Position numbers and translations under genes: made by a program. This document shows positions 6,604 through 14,829 of a DNA stretch of 29,282 nt, piece after piece. Numbering within the stretch: the stretch's first letter is position 1; every line of letters begins with the position of its first letter. Where the stretch lies: the NCBI GenBank assembly GCA_020431945.1, contig JAGQHH010000280.1, positions 1-29,282 on the forward strand, written 5' to 3'. Source of the DNA: Cyanobacteria bacterium HKST-UBA02 (GTDB lineage: Bacteria; Cyanobacteriota; Vampirovibrionia; Obscuribacterales; Obscuribacteraceae). The notes beneath the pieces are model-generated. The model saw only the letters and a program-made list of their open reading frames with translations. It was not told the DNA's origin and ran no database searches.

Positions 6604-8226
6604 GTGCGTTCTCCACCAGGAGCAGCTCTTTGCAAGCGAAGTGCTGGTTTTCTTTGCCTGGCATTGGCTATTTTCGTGCTTCTCGGTTCCTGCTCCGGGG
6701 CCGGAGACCGGGCCGCCGCTACAGGCCGGATCGTCGTGGGCATGCCCTGGGAGCCGCGCAGCTTCGATCCTTTCAATAGTGTCGATTCGGCTTCTTACTA
6801 CGCTCAGTCTCTAATCTATGAGGCTCTCGTCCGTTTCGATCCCGATCTGCAGGTTGAAGGTGCTCTGGCCGAGCGCTTCGAAGTGCTCGACGGAGGCAGG
6901 CGCTATCGCTTCGTCTTGAAAAAGGCCTGCTTCAGCGATGGTGTGCCGGTGAAGAGCAGCGATGTCAGGGCATCGGTGGCTGCCGCTCTGGGGAAGAAGT
7001 CGCCTTTCAGGCGCAATTATGATGTCATCGAAAAGTGCCTTGCGCTTGACGATGCCACCATCGAGATGTCTCTGAAAAGACCGGACCTGACCCTTCCCGA
7101 GCGGCTTACCGAGCTCAAGATCCTTCCCGAGCGTGTGTTCGAGGAGTCGGGCAAGGAGAGAAGCCTGGCTCGCCATCCCATAGGAACCGGTCCTTATCGG
7201 CTCGGCAAGTGGATTCCTGGCGTGCAGCTCGAGTTCGAGCCCAATCCTGGCTATTACGGTCGCGAACAAAGTAAGGTTGTCGAGAGACCAGAGATTGTCT
7301 GGCGCGTAATCCCTGACAGAAGGGAAATAGCCATGGCGTTGATCCGCAAAGAGATCGATCTGGCTCAAGTCGATGGACGAGATGCGAAAGAGCTGACAGA
7401 TTCGGGAGCGGATCTGGTGATCGAGAATGCGCCAGGCTCGCGTACGGTTTTTCTCGGTTTCAATACCAGCGAATGGCCTTTCGATCAAAAGCGGGTCAGA
7501 CAGGCGCTTTCGATGATGGTGGATCGTGATGAGATTGCCAGGAAACTATATGGTGGGTATTGCGTTGTGCCCAGGACAGACTTTCTGGAGGCGCCGGGCG
7601 GAGAAGCCGAGATCAAGAGATGGCCTTATGATCCGGCAGCAGCAGCGAAGCTGCTCGTCAGTGAGGGATTCGTCCGCGATAGTGACGGTGCCTGGTCGTC
7701 TCCTTCTCCGACCAGCGGCCGAGAGCGGCTTTCCATGCGGATCCTCACCCTGAGAGATTTTCTCGACGTCGCCCAGGCAGTCGCTTCCTATCTCCAGAAA
7801 AGCGGCGTGCTTTGCGAGGTTTCGGTTGTGGAATATGCCACTCTCAAGGATCAGTATCTCAAGCAAGGAGACTACGATGTTGTTCTCTTCAGCCGTACCG
7901 TGGGACCGTGGCCGGATTTCCGGATGGTCTGGAGCAGCACCGGCAGTCTCAACTACTCTAAATTCCATAACTATGAGCTCGACCGGCTCATTCGCCTGGC
8001 CATCGAAGCCGGAGACAAGAAAACAATGCAGAGCTACTGCCTGTCTGTGAGAAGCATTCTGGCCGAGGAGCAGCCCTGGATTTTTCTCGCTCAGCCTCGC
8101 CTGCTCCTGGTCCACCAGTCCCGGGTCCAGGGGGTGCTACCGGTTGTGTCCGGGCAGAATTCGAGGAAGTCGCTTCCCTGGGACAATCCGTTTTTCAATG
8201 CCCGGTTCTGGAGAACAGGCGATTGA
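6604..8226 (+). CDS. ABC transporter substrate-binding lipoprotein, oligopeptide family (SBP_bac_5)
   Basis: The 540-aa protein belongs to the DppA/OppA type of extracytoplasmic binding proteins, which deliver peptides or similar solutes to ABC importers. The start is GTG at 6604, just after GAGGG. A hydrophobic segment ends in the lipobox LGSC (Cys30), predicting a lipid-anchored protein. Family marks include SFDPFNSVDSASYY near the mature N-terminus, GTGPYRLGKW near residue 195 and NYSKFHNYELDRLI near 450. No permease or ATPase gene lies nearby, so it is an orphan binding protein here and its substrate cannot be named. Downstream it converges on a small minus-strand gene, with a shared hairpin between them. 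Confidence 0.88.
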   Translation: MRSPPGAALCKRSAGFLCLALAIFVLLGSCSGAGDRAAATGRIVVGMPWEPRSFDPFNSVDSASYYAQSLIYEALVRFDPDLQVEGALAERFEVLDGGRRYRFVLKKACFSDGVPVKSSDVRASVAAALGKKSPFRRNYDVIEKCLALDDATIEMSLKRPDLTLPERLTELKILPERVFEESGKERSLARHPIGTGPYRLGKWIPGVQLEFEPNPGYYGREQSKVVERPEIVWRVIPDRREIAMALIRKEIDLAQVDGRDAKELTDSGADLVIENAPGSRTVFLGFNTSEWPFDQKRVRQALSMMVDRDEIARKLYGGYCVVPRTDFLEAPGGEAEIKRWPYDPAAAAKLLVSEGFVRDSDGAWSSPSPTSGRERLSMRILTLRDFLDVAQAVASYLQKSGVLCEVSVVEYATLKDQYLKQGDYDVVLFSRTVGPWPDFRMVWSSTGSLNYSKFHNYELDRLIRLAIEAGDKKTMQSYCLSVRSILAEEQPWIFLAQPRLLLVHQSRVQGVLPVVSGQNSRKSLPWDNPFFNARFWRTGD

Positions 8227-8265
8227 GTCGAAATCCGTCTGATAATTTGTAAGGCAAAGCAAAAT

Positions 8266-8287
8266 GGCCTGTCTGTGGAGACAGGCC
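8266..8287 (-). terminator. Hairpin terminator between convergent genes
   Basis: A perfect 9-bp stem (GGCCTGTCT / AGACAGGCC) closes a 4-nt loop. Read on the minus strand, the stem is followed by ATTTTGCTTT, a modest T-tract, as expected for the small secreted gene upstream on that strand. It may also slow transcripts from the plus-strand lipoprotein gene. Confidence 0.7.
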
Positions 8288-8338
8288 CAACAAAGTCGTT
8301 ATCAGACTGCCAACGCCAGCTGGCAGGAGATGAATCTG

Positions 8339-8581
8339 TTATTTGCTGGCTTCTTGAGTGATGCCTTCGATATACGAGCCAGGGCAGACGAGTACGTTGC
8401 CGTTGTGCTCACGATACCAGCGAAGGGCTTTGGCCTTTCTGTGGATCGTCTGTCTTCTGTGACGCGGCCAGGAGTACTCGGGCGGCGAAAGGTGGAAGTA
8501 TCTACCTTCGTCACCACAGGCTTGAGCGTAAGCAGGTGCGCTAACCATGGTCAGGACGGCGGCAAATAGAAGTGATCTCAT
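8339..8581 (-). CDS. Small secreted protein, unknown function
   Basis: An 80-aa product with a clean Sec signal peptide (MRSLLFAAVLTMVSAPAYA, cleavage likely after residue 19). The mature part is about 60 residues, basic, with only two cysteines (Cys22 and Cys66) that could form one disulfide. No family is recognised. An AGGAG/GAGAGGG stretch lies upstream of the ATG and a hairpin terminator lies beyond the stop, so this is a self-contained gene. The long upstream spacer probably holds its promoter. Confidence 0.7.
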   Translation of the reverse strand: MRSLLFAAVLTMVSAPAYAQACGDEGRYFHLSPPEYSWPRHRRQTIHRKAKALRWYREHNGNVLVCPGSYIEGITQEASK

Positions 8582-8617
8582 GAAGTTCCCTCTCCTTTTC
8601 TGAGGTTCTTTATCTAG

Positions 8618-8636
8618 TGACCTACTAAGTTGGTCA
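8618..8636. promoter_or_regulatory. TGACC-N9-GGTCA inverted repeat, possible operator
   Basis: Perfect 5-bp half-sites lie 37 bp upstream of the small secreted gene. Outer CTAG tetramers at 8614 and 8641 extend the symmetry. Half-sites one helical turn apart suit a dimeric repressor or activator. No regulator can be named. Confidence 0.3.
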
Positions 8637-8778
8637 TGGACTAGACCGGTGAGCTCGGTTTAAGAGCCCACGTTGATTGTACTATTCCCAGCGAGAATGG
8701 AAATATGTCAAGTTTGCCGGAGCCCCTGATTCGAGGGCGAAAAGAGCCGTGTAGCCGGGTTTTCGGAAGTTATCGAAT

Positions 8779-8806
8779 TTGTTTCTCTTAGTATCGAACT
8801 TATATA
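8779..8806 (+). promoter_or_regulatory. Possible promoter for the nuclease-helicase gene
   Basis: TTGTTT (8779-8784) and TATATA (8801-8806) are separated by 16 bp. A transcript from here would have a leader of about 160 nt before the GTG at 8975. Confidence 0.35.
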
Positions 8807-8974
8807 TCTCCCAAACCATTATTTATCTGATACTTGTCTTGAATAAAGTTCCATCTGCCGGGGAAGGTTGAATTTAAGGCTGATTCCGTTTCTTTTGCAG
8901 TTGTCAGAAGGTCCCAGCGATCTGGCCAGTCGCCAGGGTCGTCAAGGGATTGGTCAATCCCGAAAAGAGTTCCA

Positions 8975-11900
8975 GTGGCAAAGCGTCGCCGTCCCGATTT
9001 GAAATCAAGCAGAGTGCCTCCGCAGCCCACCGACTGCCGGGACGCCATGCACTGGTTCGTGGACAACTACGGGCTCTATACAGGCTCCGTGAGAGGGCTG
9101 TTTGCCAGTGATTGCGGTGCCGAGCAGGAAGCCTATCTCGAAGCAGCGATGATCAACCTTCGCTCCAAAGGAATCGAGCCATTCATCATCACCGGTGAGC
9201 AGGTCTACGCGCAGGCTGATCTTGTCTGGCAGAACGCGCTGGCCCAGAGCCGTTTCGGACAGCCGACGGTGAGCAATGTGGAGCTCGACTATCTGGCATC
9301 GGAGGTAGCCGTCGTCAAAGATCTGGAGGCACCGACCCTCGGGCATCATATGTGGTACCTGTACCACTATCTCCTCTACCCTCGAGTTCTCTACGGAAAA
9401 GCTACGGTGCTTACCACGCCACTGGGTCTCGATGAGTTCCTCGCGTATGGAGCGCGGTGCGACGACAACGACTATGCCGGCCGAAAGGTTACCTGGGACA
9501 AGCTGATGTGGCTCGTGGACTCGAGTCTCATCGACCTCTATCATTTCAGACAGGTTCGGGCCGATGGTCTGCCGCCCATGCTCGTCTCCGAGTACCACCT
9601 GTTCAATGGCTTGAAAGAGAGAGAGCTGCCGGTGGTTGCCCAGCAGGTGCTTGGTGATTATGTGCTCGACCTGGCCATTGCCGATCGGGACAACCGTCTC
9701 GATATCGAGTGTGATGCGCTGGCTTCGATCGATGCTGCCGGCTTCAGCGGCCCGGAGAACAAGAAGAACCTGGTTCTTCTGAGCGATGGCTGGAAGATAC
9801 TGCGTTTTACGACCTCGGAGATCATGAGCGATCTGCCGGCCTGTGTCGACGCGGTGGAGCAGGTGTGGAAGCAGGGAAGGAAGAAATCGACTGTCGGGAG
9901 GTTGTTGTTCGGACGCAGCCAGACAGTGGTTCCCGAGCTTCCTGTCGATGACGAAGAGCAGAAACAAGCCATTACCCATGGTGCCGGACCGGTAGCGGTC
10001 ACCGGTGGCGCCGGCACCGGCAAGACCAGTTGTGTCGCCCATAGGGTCGGCTATCTCCTCGCGCAGGGCGTGAGCCCGGAGAGGATCCTGGTGTTCTCCA
10101 GCTCGGAGGCATCGCTGGAGAGGCTCCAGCGTATGGTCGAGGTGCTCACGGACGCGCAGACTGTGCAGAAGCTCAATTTCTCCCACTGGAACGATATTGG
10201 CTTCAGGATTCTCAAAGAGAATGCCGTGGAGATAGGGAGGAAGCCGCCTCTCAAGCTGGAAAGCAATCCTGCCCGCTTGTTGTCCAGGGTGCTGAAGAAA
10301 GTCAGGAAAGATATCGATCCGGTAATGCTGGAGCTGGTGGATGACGGCATGGACGAGGACTCTCTGGCCTCGCTGATCTCGCTATACAAAGCCAATCTGG
10401 TCACCGCCAGGCATGTTGAAGAAGGTGGTCAGACCGAAGAAGACAAGCTCGTCGGCAAAGTCTATGCCGGTTACGAAGAGCAGCTCAAGAAAAGCAACAG
10501 GGTCGATCCCGATGACACGATCATGCTTGCCGGTCAGCTTCTTGCGGACGATGTCGATGTTCGTTTCGAGTACGAGTCCAAGTACGATTTCGTGCTTATC
10601 GACGAATATCAGGAGTGCACTGCTGCGCAGGACCTGCTCGCGAAAATGCTCTCCTTCCCCCAGGACAACCTCTTCCTGGCCGGCAATGAGGACGAGTGTC
10701 TGACGGCCGGTCGCGGCGGTCTCCCGAATCTTCTGGCCGAGACCTCGATCAGGATGCCCAATGCCCGGTGCTACATTCTTCAGAAGAACTGGCGCTCCCA
10801 TCCGGCCATAGTAAATTGCGGCAAGCTCGTGGTGCAATCCATGGCTTTCCGGATGATCGCCAAGGACGTGCAACCGGCAAGCACCCAGAAGGGAAGGAGC
10901 GCCATAATCGGCCCCCACGAGAGCAAGTCGGAGAAAGAAGAGTCCGACTGGGTAGCCAACGAGGTCTCGATTCTTCTGGACAGCGGCAAGCAGCCCGGCG
11001 ACATTGTTCTCTGTTATCGAGATCCGCGCTATGCCTCGATTATCGAGGCAGCGCTTTTCCGCAAGAACATCCAGTGCGCCGCTACTGGACCAGTATCGGA
11101 TGCGGTGCCCGACGAAGTCGGCGACGTTATGGCGTTTTTGCGTCTGGTCATGGATCCCGACGGTCCCAAGGCCAGGGAGTCCTTCGAGCGTATTTGCCAG
11201 CTTCGCTCTCGGGATCTGGATCAGAAGCTTTCCAAGCTCTCCACCACCATAGCCAGTTTCGCCGAAGCGAATAACCTGTCTTTTCTCAAAGCAATCGAGA
11301 TCTATTACGAGGCCACAAAGGATCCTGCTTGCAAGGACCTGGACGACCTGGTGCGGATCGTCAGGACGATGAATCAGGAGTCGCTTCCACCGGCTGAGAC
11401 GATCAGTATCCTCAAACGCACTCAGAAGCTCCAGGACATTTACAAGTCAGCGAAGATACCCTCCGGTGTCGTCTATAAGCCTCTGGAGAAAGTCGAGCAG
11501 ATGGAGGAAGAGGCACGGGGCTATAAGAGCATCAAGGAGTTCATCAAAGCAAAAGAGAATCTGGCCATCCCGGGCAACGGCGAAAACGGTACAGCTGTTT
11601 CGATCAAGGGAATCGAGGATTTGCAAGGCGAGGAATATCCTGTAGTCTTCCTCACCGGTGTCGCTCAGGGTCTTTTCCCGGCAGACGATTGTCCGGACGT
11701 GGAAGAAGAGAGACGCCTGTTTTATGTCGCTATAAGCCGCGCGAAAGAACTTCTCTATATTTCCAATCCCCGGAAGTTCGAGGATAACCTGCTTATACCG
11801 TCTCCTTTTCTGGTTGAAGCAGAGCTTTTGAGTACGAAGGCATTTCAGAAAGCCGTCCAGGCTCGTCAGGAAGAAGCCAACCGGGCGCCAGAAGAGCCTC

Positions 11901-13573
11901 CGCAGCCGTCACAAGAGGAGCTTCTGAGAGCCGAAATCGAGCAGCTCGCCCAGCAAGAAGCCGCCCAGCTCAGGGCTCAGGAAGAAGCGGCGCAGCTTAA
12001 GGCGCAGCAAGAGGCCCAGCTCAGGGCTCAGGAAGAGGCGGCGCAACTGAAGGCTCAACAAGAAGCGCAGCTCAGGGCTCAGGAAGAAGCGGCGCAGCTT
12101 AAGGCGCAGCAAGAGGCCGAACTCAGAGCGCAGCAAGAAGCTCTGCTCAGGGCTCAGGAAGAAGCCGAGCTCAAGGAAGCGCAGCAGAGAGCGCAGCAGG
12201 AGGCGGAACTCAGGGCGCAACGGGAGGCCGAGCAGGAAGCCCTTTTGAAGGTTCAACAGGAGATTTCTCAGGCTGCGCAAGCGGAGAGGGAGCAACAGGA
12301 GAGAATTCAGAAAACCAGGCAAGAAGCGCAATTGAGAGCACTCTGGGAAATAGATCCTGCTGCTGCCTCTGAGCTCGAAGCGAAACTCAAGCAGGAAGAG
12401 GAGGCACGCGCCAGGGAAGCATCCGAGTTTCAGGTGCAACAGGAAGCCGAGCAACGGGCCCAGCAGGAGGCGCAGTTGCGCTCCCGTCACGAGGACCGGT
12501 TGCGGTCCGAGCGCGAGGCGGAGGTGCAGGCGCAACAGGACGCTCACCTCCAGATCATGAAGCAGGCGGAATTACTCAAAGATCAGCCCAGTCAAAGCGC
12601 ATCCAGATCGCTCAAGTCGCTGGAGGAGGAGCTGGCGGCAATGACGCAGGTGGATGGCAGCACCAGCGAGATCATCAAGGAAGATGTATTCGATACCGAG
12701 CGTGGTGATTTTGTCCCGGGCGAAGCCGATGATGTTCGCAAAGTGGTCGATGAGCAGTTTTCTCTCGGCACCAAAGAGCCGGTTCAAGCCGGCGAACCTG
12801 ACAAGAAACGCAAAGACAGGAGCGAGGGCGAGCAGGCTGAAAGACAGAGCAAGGCCAGAGAAAAGCTCAAGGAAAGAGCTAAGCGCAAGCAAGCCAAGCA
12901 AGAAGCGGCTGAGTCGACAAAGAAATCTGCTCCCCCGGAAAAAGAGAGAGCCGCTCCACCGCGGATGCCGGATATCATATGGGAAGCGGAGCCAGAGCCG
13001 ATACCCGAGCCGGCAGCCGAGTTTGCACCAGAGCCTGCACCAGAGGCGATACCCGAGCCAGTAGCCGAGTCTGGACCTGAGCCGGCGCCTGAGCCTGTGA
13101 CCGAGCCGGCGCCAGCAGCGGAGCCTGTTTCCGAGCCATCGGCAGAGCAACCTGTGCAGACCGGGAATCTGGATCAGTTCGGTGGAGGCCCTCAGGGAGT
13201 GACGTTGCATGGCTCCGGTAGAGGAGCGAGCAACTTCGTGGCGCCGCCGGATCCGTCCATCTTCAATGTGCAGCGCCGTCAGGAGCAAGCCCCTTCGCCT
13301 TCTACGGACGCTCTGGAGCCGCCTTCCTTCCCTGGTTCTTCTCAACCGCCACCGCCAGCAGTGCCGGCCGGTCAACCCCTGGTGCTTGAAGGATCCACTA
13401 TTCCCTATTGCCCGCACTGCATGATCCAACTGGAAGCAGGCGCCCGCTTCTGTGGCGAGTGCGGCTATCAGATGGAAGTTCGGATTCCCGCCTGTCCGGG
13501 ATGTGCGCTACCGGTTGAGCCTGGAGCGAAATTCTGCGGTGAGTGCGGCTTTGCTTTGAAACAGGCGCAATAG
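8975..13573 (+). CDS. Nuclease–UvrD-like helicase–coiled coil–double zinc ribbon fusion
   Basis: A 1532-aa multidomain protein. Residues about 203-300 resemble DUF559/Vsr-type PD-(D/E)XK nucleases: SEYHLFNGLKE, GDYVLDLAIAD, IECD (Glu245, Asp247) and DGWKILRF. Residues about 325-960 form an SF1A (UvrD/PcrA) helicase: Walker A GGAGTGKT at 344, IDEYQE at 542, LQKNWRSHP, VSIKGIEDLQGEEYPVVF, and EERRLFYVAISRAKE at about 912. Motif III is degenerate (GNEDECLTAGRG where GDDDQSIYxFRG is usual). Residues about 966-1205 are a Gln/Ala/Glu-rich coiled coil with 51-bp DNA repeats. A Pro-Glu-rich stretch and two CX2C-X10-CX2C zinc ribbons (1479-1530) end it. Residues 25-200 are unassigned; LGHHMWYLYHYLLYP and ATVLTT faintly recall IstB/DnaC ATPases. 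The GTG start has a weak SD; ATG at 9047 is the alternative. DNA repair or defence is likely, the choice open. Confidence 0.85.
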   Translation: MAKRRRPDLKSSRVPPQPTDCRDAMHWFVDNYGLYTGSVRGLFASDCGAEQEAYLEAAMINLRSKGIEPFIITGEQVYAQADLVWQNALAQSRFGQPTVSNVELDYLASEVAVVKDLEAPTLGHHMWYLYHYLLYPRVLYGKATVLTTPLGLDEFLAYGARCDDNDYAGRKVTWDKLMWLVDSSLIDLYHFRQVRADGLPPMLVSEYHLFNGLKERELPVVAQQVLGDYVLDLAIADRDNRLDIECDALASIDAAGFSGPENKKNLVLLSDGWKILRFTTSEIMSDLPACVDAVEQVWKQGRKKSTVGRLLFGRSQTVVPELPVDDEEQKQAITHGAGPVAVTGGAGTGKTSCVAHRVGYLLAQGVSPERILVFSSSEASLERLQRMVEVLTDAQTVQKLNFSHWNDIGFRILKENAVEIGRKPPLKLESNPARLLSRVLKKVRKDIDPVMLELVDDGMDEDSLASLISLYKANLVTARHVEEGGQTEEDKLVGKVYAGYEEQLKKSNRVDPDDTIMLAGQLLADDVDVRFEYESKYDFVLIDEYQECTAAQDLLAKMLSFPQDNLFLAGNEDECLTAGRGGLPNLLAETSIRMPNARCYILQKNWRSHPAIVNCGKLVVQSMAFRMIAKDVQPASTQKGRSAIIGPHESKSEKEESDWVANEVSILLDSGKQPGDIVLCYRDPRYASIIEAALFRKNIQCAATGPVSDAVPDEVGDVMAFLRLVMDPDGPKARESFERICQLRSRDLDQKLSKLSTTIASFAEANNLSFLKAIEIYYEATKDPACKDLDDLVRIVRTMNQESLPPAETISILKRTQKLQDIYKSAKIPSGVVYKPLEKVEQMEEEARGYKSIKEFIKAKENLAIPGNGENGTAVSIKGIEDLQGEEYPVVFLTGVAQGLFPADDCPDVEEERRLFYVAISRAKELLYISNPRKFEDNLLIPSPFLVEAELLSTKAFQKAVQARQEEANRAPEEPPQPSQEELLRAEIEQLAQQEAAQLRAQEEAAQLKAQQEAQLRAQEEAAQLKAQQEAQLRAQEEAAQLKAQQEAELRAQQEALLRAQEEAELKEAQQRAQQEAELRAQREAEQEALLKVQQEISQAAQAEREQQERIQKTRQEAQLRALWEIDPAAASELEAKLKQEEEARAREASEFQVQQEAEQRAQQEAQLRSRHEDRLRSEREAEVQAQQDAHLQIMKQAELLKDQPSQSASRSLKSLEEELAAMTQVDGSTSEIIKEDVFDTERGDFVPGEADDVRKVVDEQFSLGTKEPVQAGEPDKKRKDRSEGEQAERQSKAREKLKERAKRKQAKQEAAESTKKSAPPEKERAAPPRMPDIIWEAEPEPIPEPAAEFAPEPAPEAIPEPVAESGPEPAPEPVTEPAPAAEPVSEPSAEQPVQTGNLDQFGGGPQGVTLHGSGRGASNFVAPPDPSIFNVQRRQEQAPSPSTDALEPPSFPGSSQPPPPAVPAGQPLVLEGSTIPYCPHCMIQLEAGARFCGECGYQMEVRIPACPGCALPVEPGAKFCGECGFALKQAQ
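11963..12115 (+). repeat. Three 51-bp tandem repeats within the helicase gene
   Basis: Three consecutive units encode the same 17 residues (AQLRAQEEAAQLKAQQE). Units 1 and 3 differ at a single base, while unit 2 differs from both at about six synonymous sites. Degenerate versions continue to about 12250. Confidence 0.9.
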
Positions 13574-13579
13574 CCGGGT

Positions 13580-14590
13580 TCAGTGCGGTGTGACGGGAAA
13601 GTCGTCGATCACGGCTTTGCGGCGATCTTTCTCAGCCAGATTGTTTTGCCCGAGTCGGTCGTAGGCCCGGGCCCGGGCTTTGTAGTACGAGCTTTTGAAG
13701 TCGCAGAGACTGATGGCTTTGTTCAGGTCCGCCAGGGCCTCCCTGTCGCGATTGCAGGCGAGGTAGGCGAGCGCTCTGCCATAGAGCAGATCATGGTTTT
13801 TGTCATCGTCATCGATTGCTTTCGAATAGTCGGCAATGGCCTTTTCGTAGTCTTTCAGCTGGCAGGAAAGCCTGGCTCTTGATCTGACTGCTTCGAGATC
13901 ATCGGGTCGGGCCTGAATTTAGACATCGAGATCGTGCACCGCTTCCTCGAATCGTTTGTTCGCATTGAGAGCCCGGGCTCTCAATTTGTAGTTGCGTACA
14001 TCGCCGCCCTGATCGATCAGGTCGTCGAGGATTGTGACGGATTCTTTTGTCCGTCCGGTGGCGTCGAGAATCTGGGCTTTCTTCTGTTTGAGCTTTCTCG
14101 AATCGGGCTTGATCGCCAGGGCAGTGTCGATATCGTTGAGGGCATCGGTCAGGTGTCCGGTTCGCTCGAGACAGCGGGCTCGCATCTCCAGTACTTTGAC
14201 ATCGCCGGGGTCGAGCTTAAGACAATCGTTGAGGCAGGCAATTGCTGTTCTGTTTCTTTTTCTCTTGGTAAGCTTGGCAGCTTTCTCGATGAGCTCTTTC
14301 CGATCGAGTTTCTCGCCGGTCACAGCCGTATAGGATTCCAGGAGAAGAGGAGTCTTATCGGCTACTTCCGGGGGTGGCGCCTCCTTCTTCTCGATTGTTC
14401 TTGCTGTCTCGGGCTCCTGCCTGGCGGTGCATCCTGTGAGCGCTACTGTTGCAAGCAGGAGCGCCGCCGGAAGAATCAGGCAGTTTCGGTATTGCAGGGT
14501 TTGCGCTAGCTGTACGGAATGTGAAAGGCGGGGCGCCATCGAAAAAATCGCCTTTTTGCGTCTTCTGCCCGGGATGGCAAGATCTTTCAT
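13580..14590 (-). pseudogene. TPR lipoprotein gene interrupted by an in-frame TAA
   Basis: The first part (13919-14590, 223 aa) starts MKDLAIPG, has a hydrophobic segment ending in the lipobox LTGC (Cys54) and carries TPR units (ALNDIDTALAIKPD). It stops at TAA 13919-13921 in the middle of a TPR: AVHDLDV, stop, IQARPDDLEAV. The same frame then stays open for 112 more codons with two or three further TPRs (DYEKAIADYSKAI, EALADLNKAISL) and ends at TGA 13580-13582. The whole span is exactly 337 codons, so the lesion is a single nonsense change, probably AAA or GAA to TAA. The intact protein would be a membrane-anchored TPR scaffold of about 336 aa. It converges with the helicase gene, 6 bp apart. 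It could also be a recent mutation, a sequencing error, or readthrough. Confidence 0.85.
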
Positions 14591-14829
14591 GTTGCCTTGA
14601 ATAGTTTAGGGAAGATAAAGTTTCAGCATATTTCCTTTAGCTTATCCGGAACTCTACTTCCAGACTCTCTCCTAAATCTCCCCAGGTGTTGATCTGAACC
14701 TCTCGATCTATCAAACGGTCGACAGGCGAACCAGTCCCACTTGTCGAGTGAAGCGGCGCCAGACCAGACGAACCTCGCCTGACCTGACGTCGATTACCAA
14801 GCTTTTCGGCAACTCGGAAAGGTCTTTCT

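Larger units (their letters stand above)
8582..8974. other. 393-bp divergent intergenic region
   Basis: No ORF of note lies here. It must carry promoters for the small secreted gene (minus) and the large helicase gene (plus). An inverted repeat (8618-8636) and a sigma-70-like pair (8779-8806) are listed separately. On the minus strand a TTGACA occurs at 8706-8711, with the nearest TACAAT 24 bp on, too far for a normal promoter. Confidence 0.6.

Noticed and set aside
9005..10186. A 393-codon open frame antisense to the helicase N-terminus
   Set aside because: It mirrors a clearly coding region with nuclease and helicase motifs on the plus strand. It has no recognisable protein features or SD.
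11963..12250. Regular repeats considered as a CRISPR array
   Set aside because: The units are contiguous with no spacers, and they keep the reading frame of a coiled-coil protein.
13583..13882. A plus-strand open frame after the helicase
   Set aside because: It is opposite the continuing TPR frame on the minus strand, which shows real TPR consensus.
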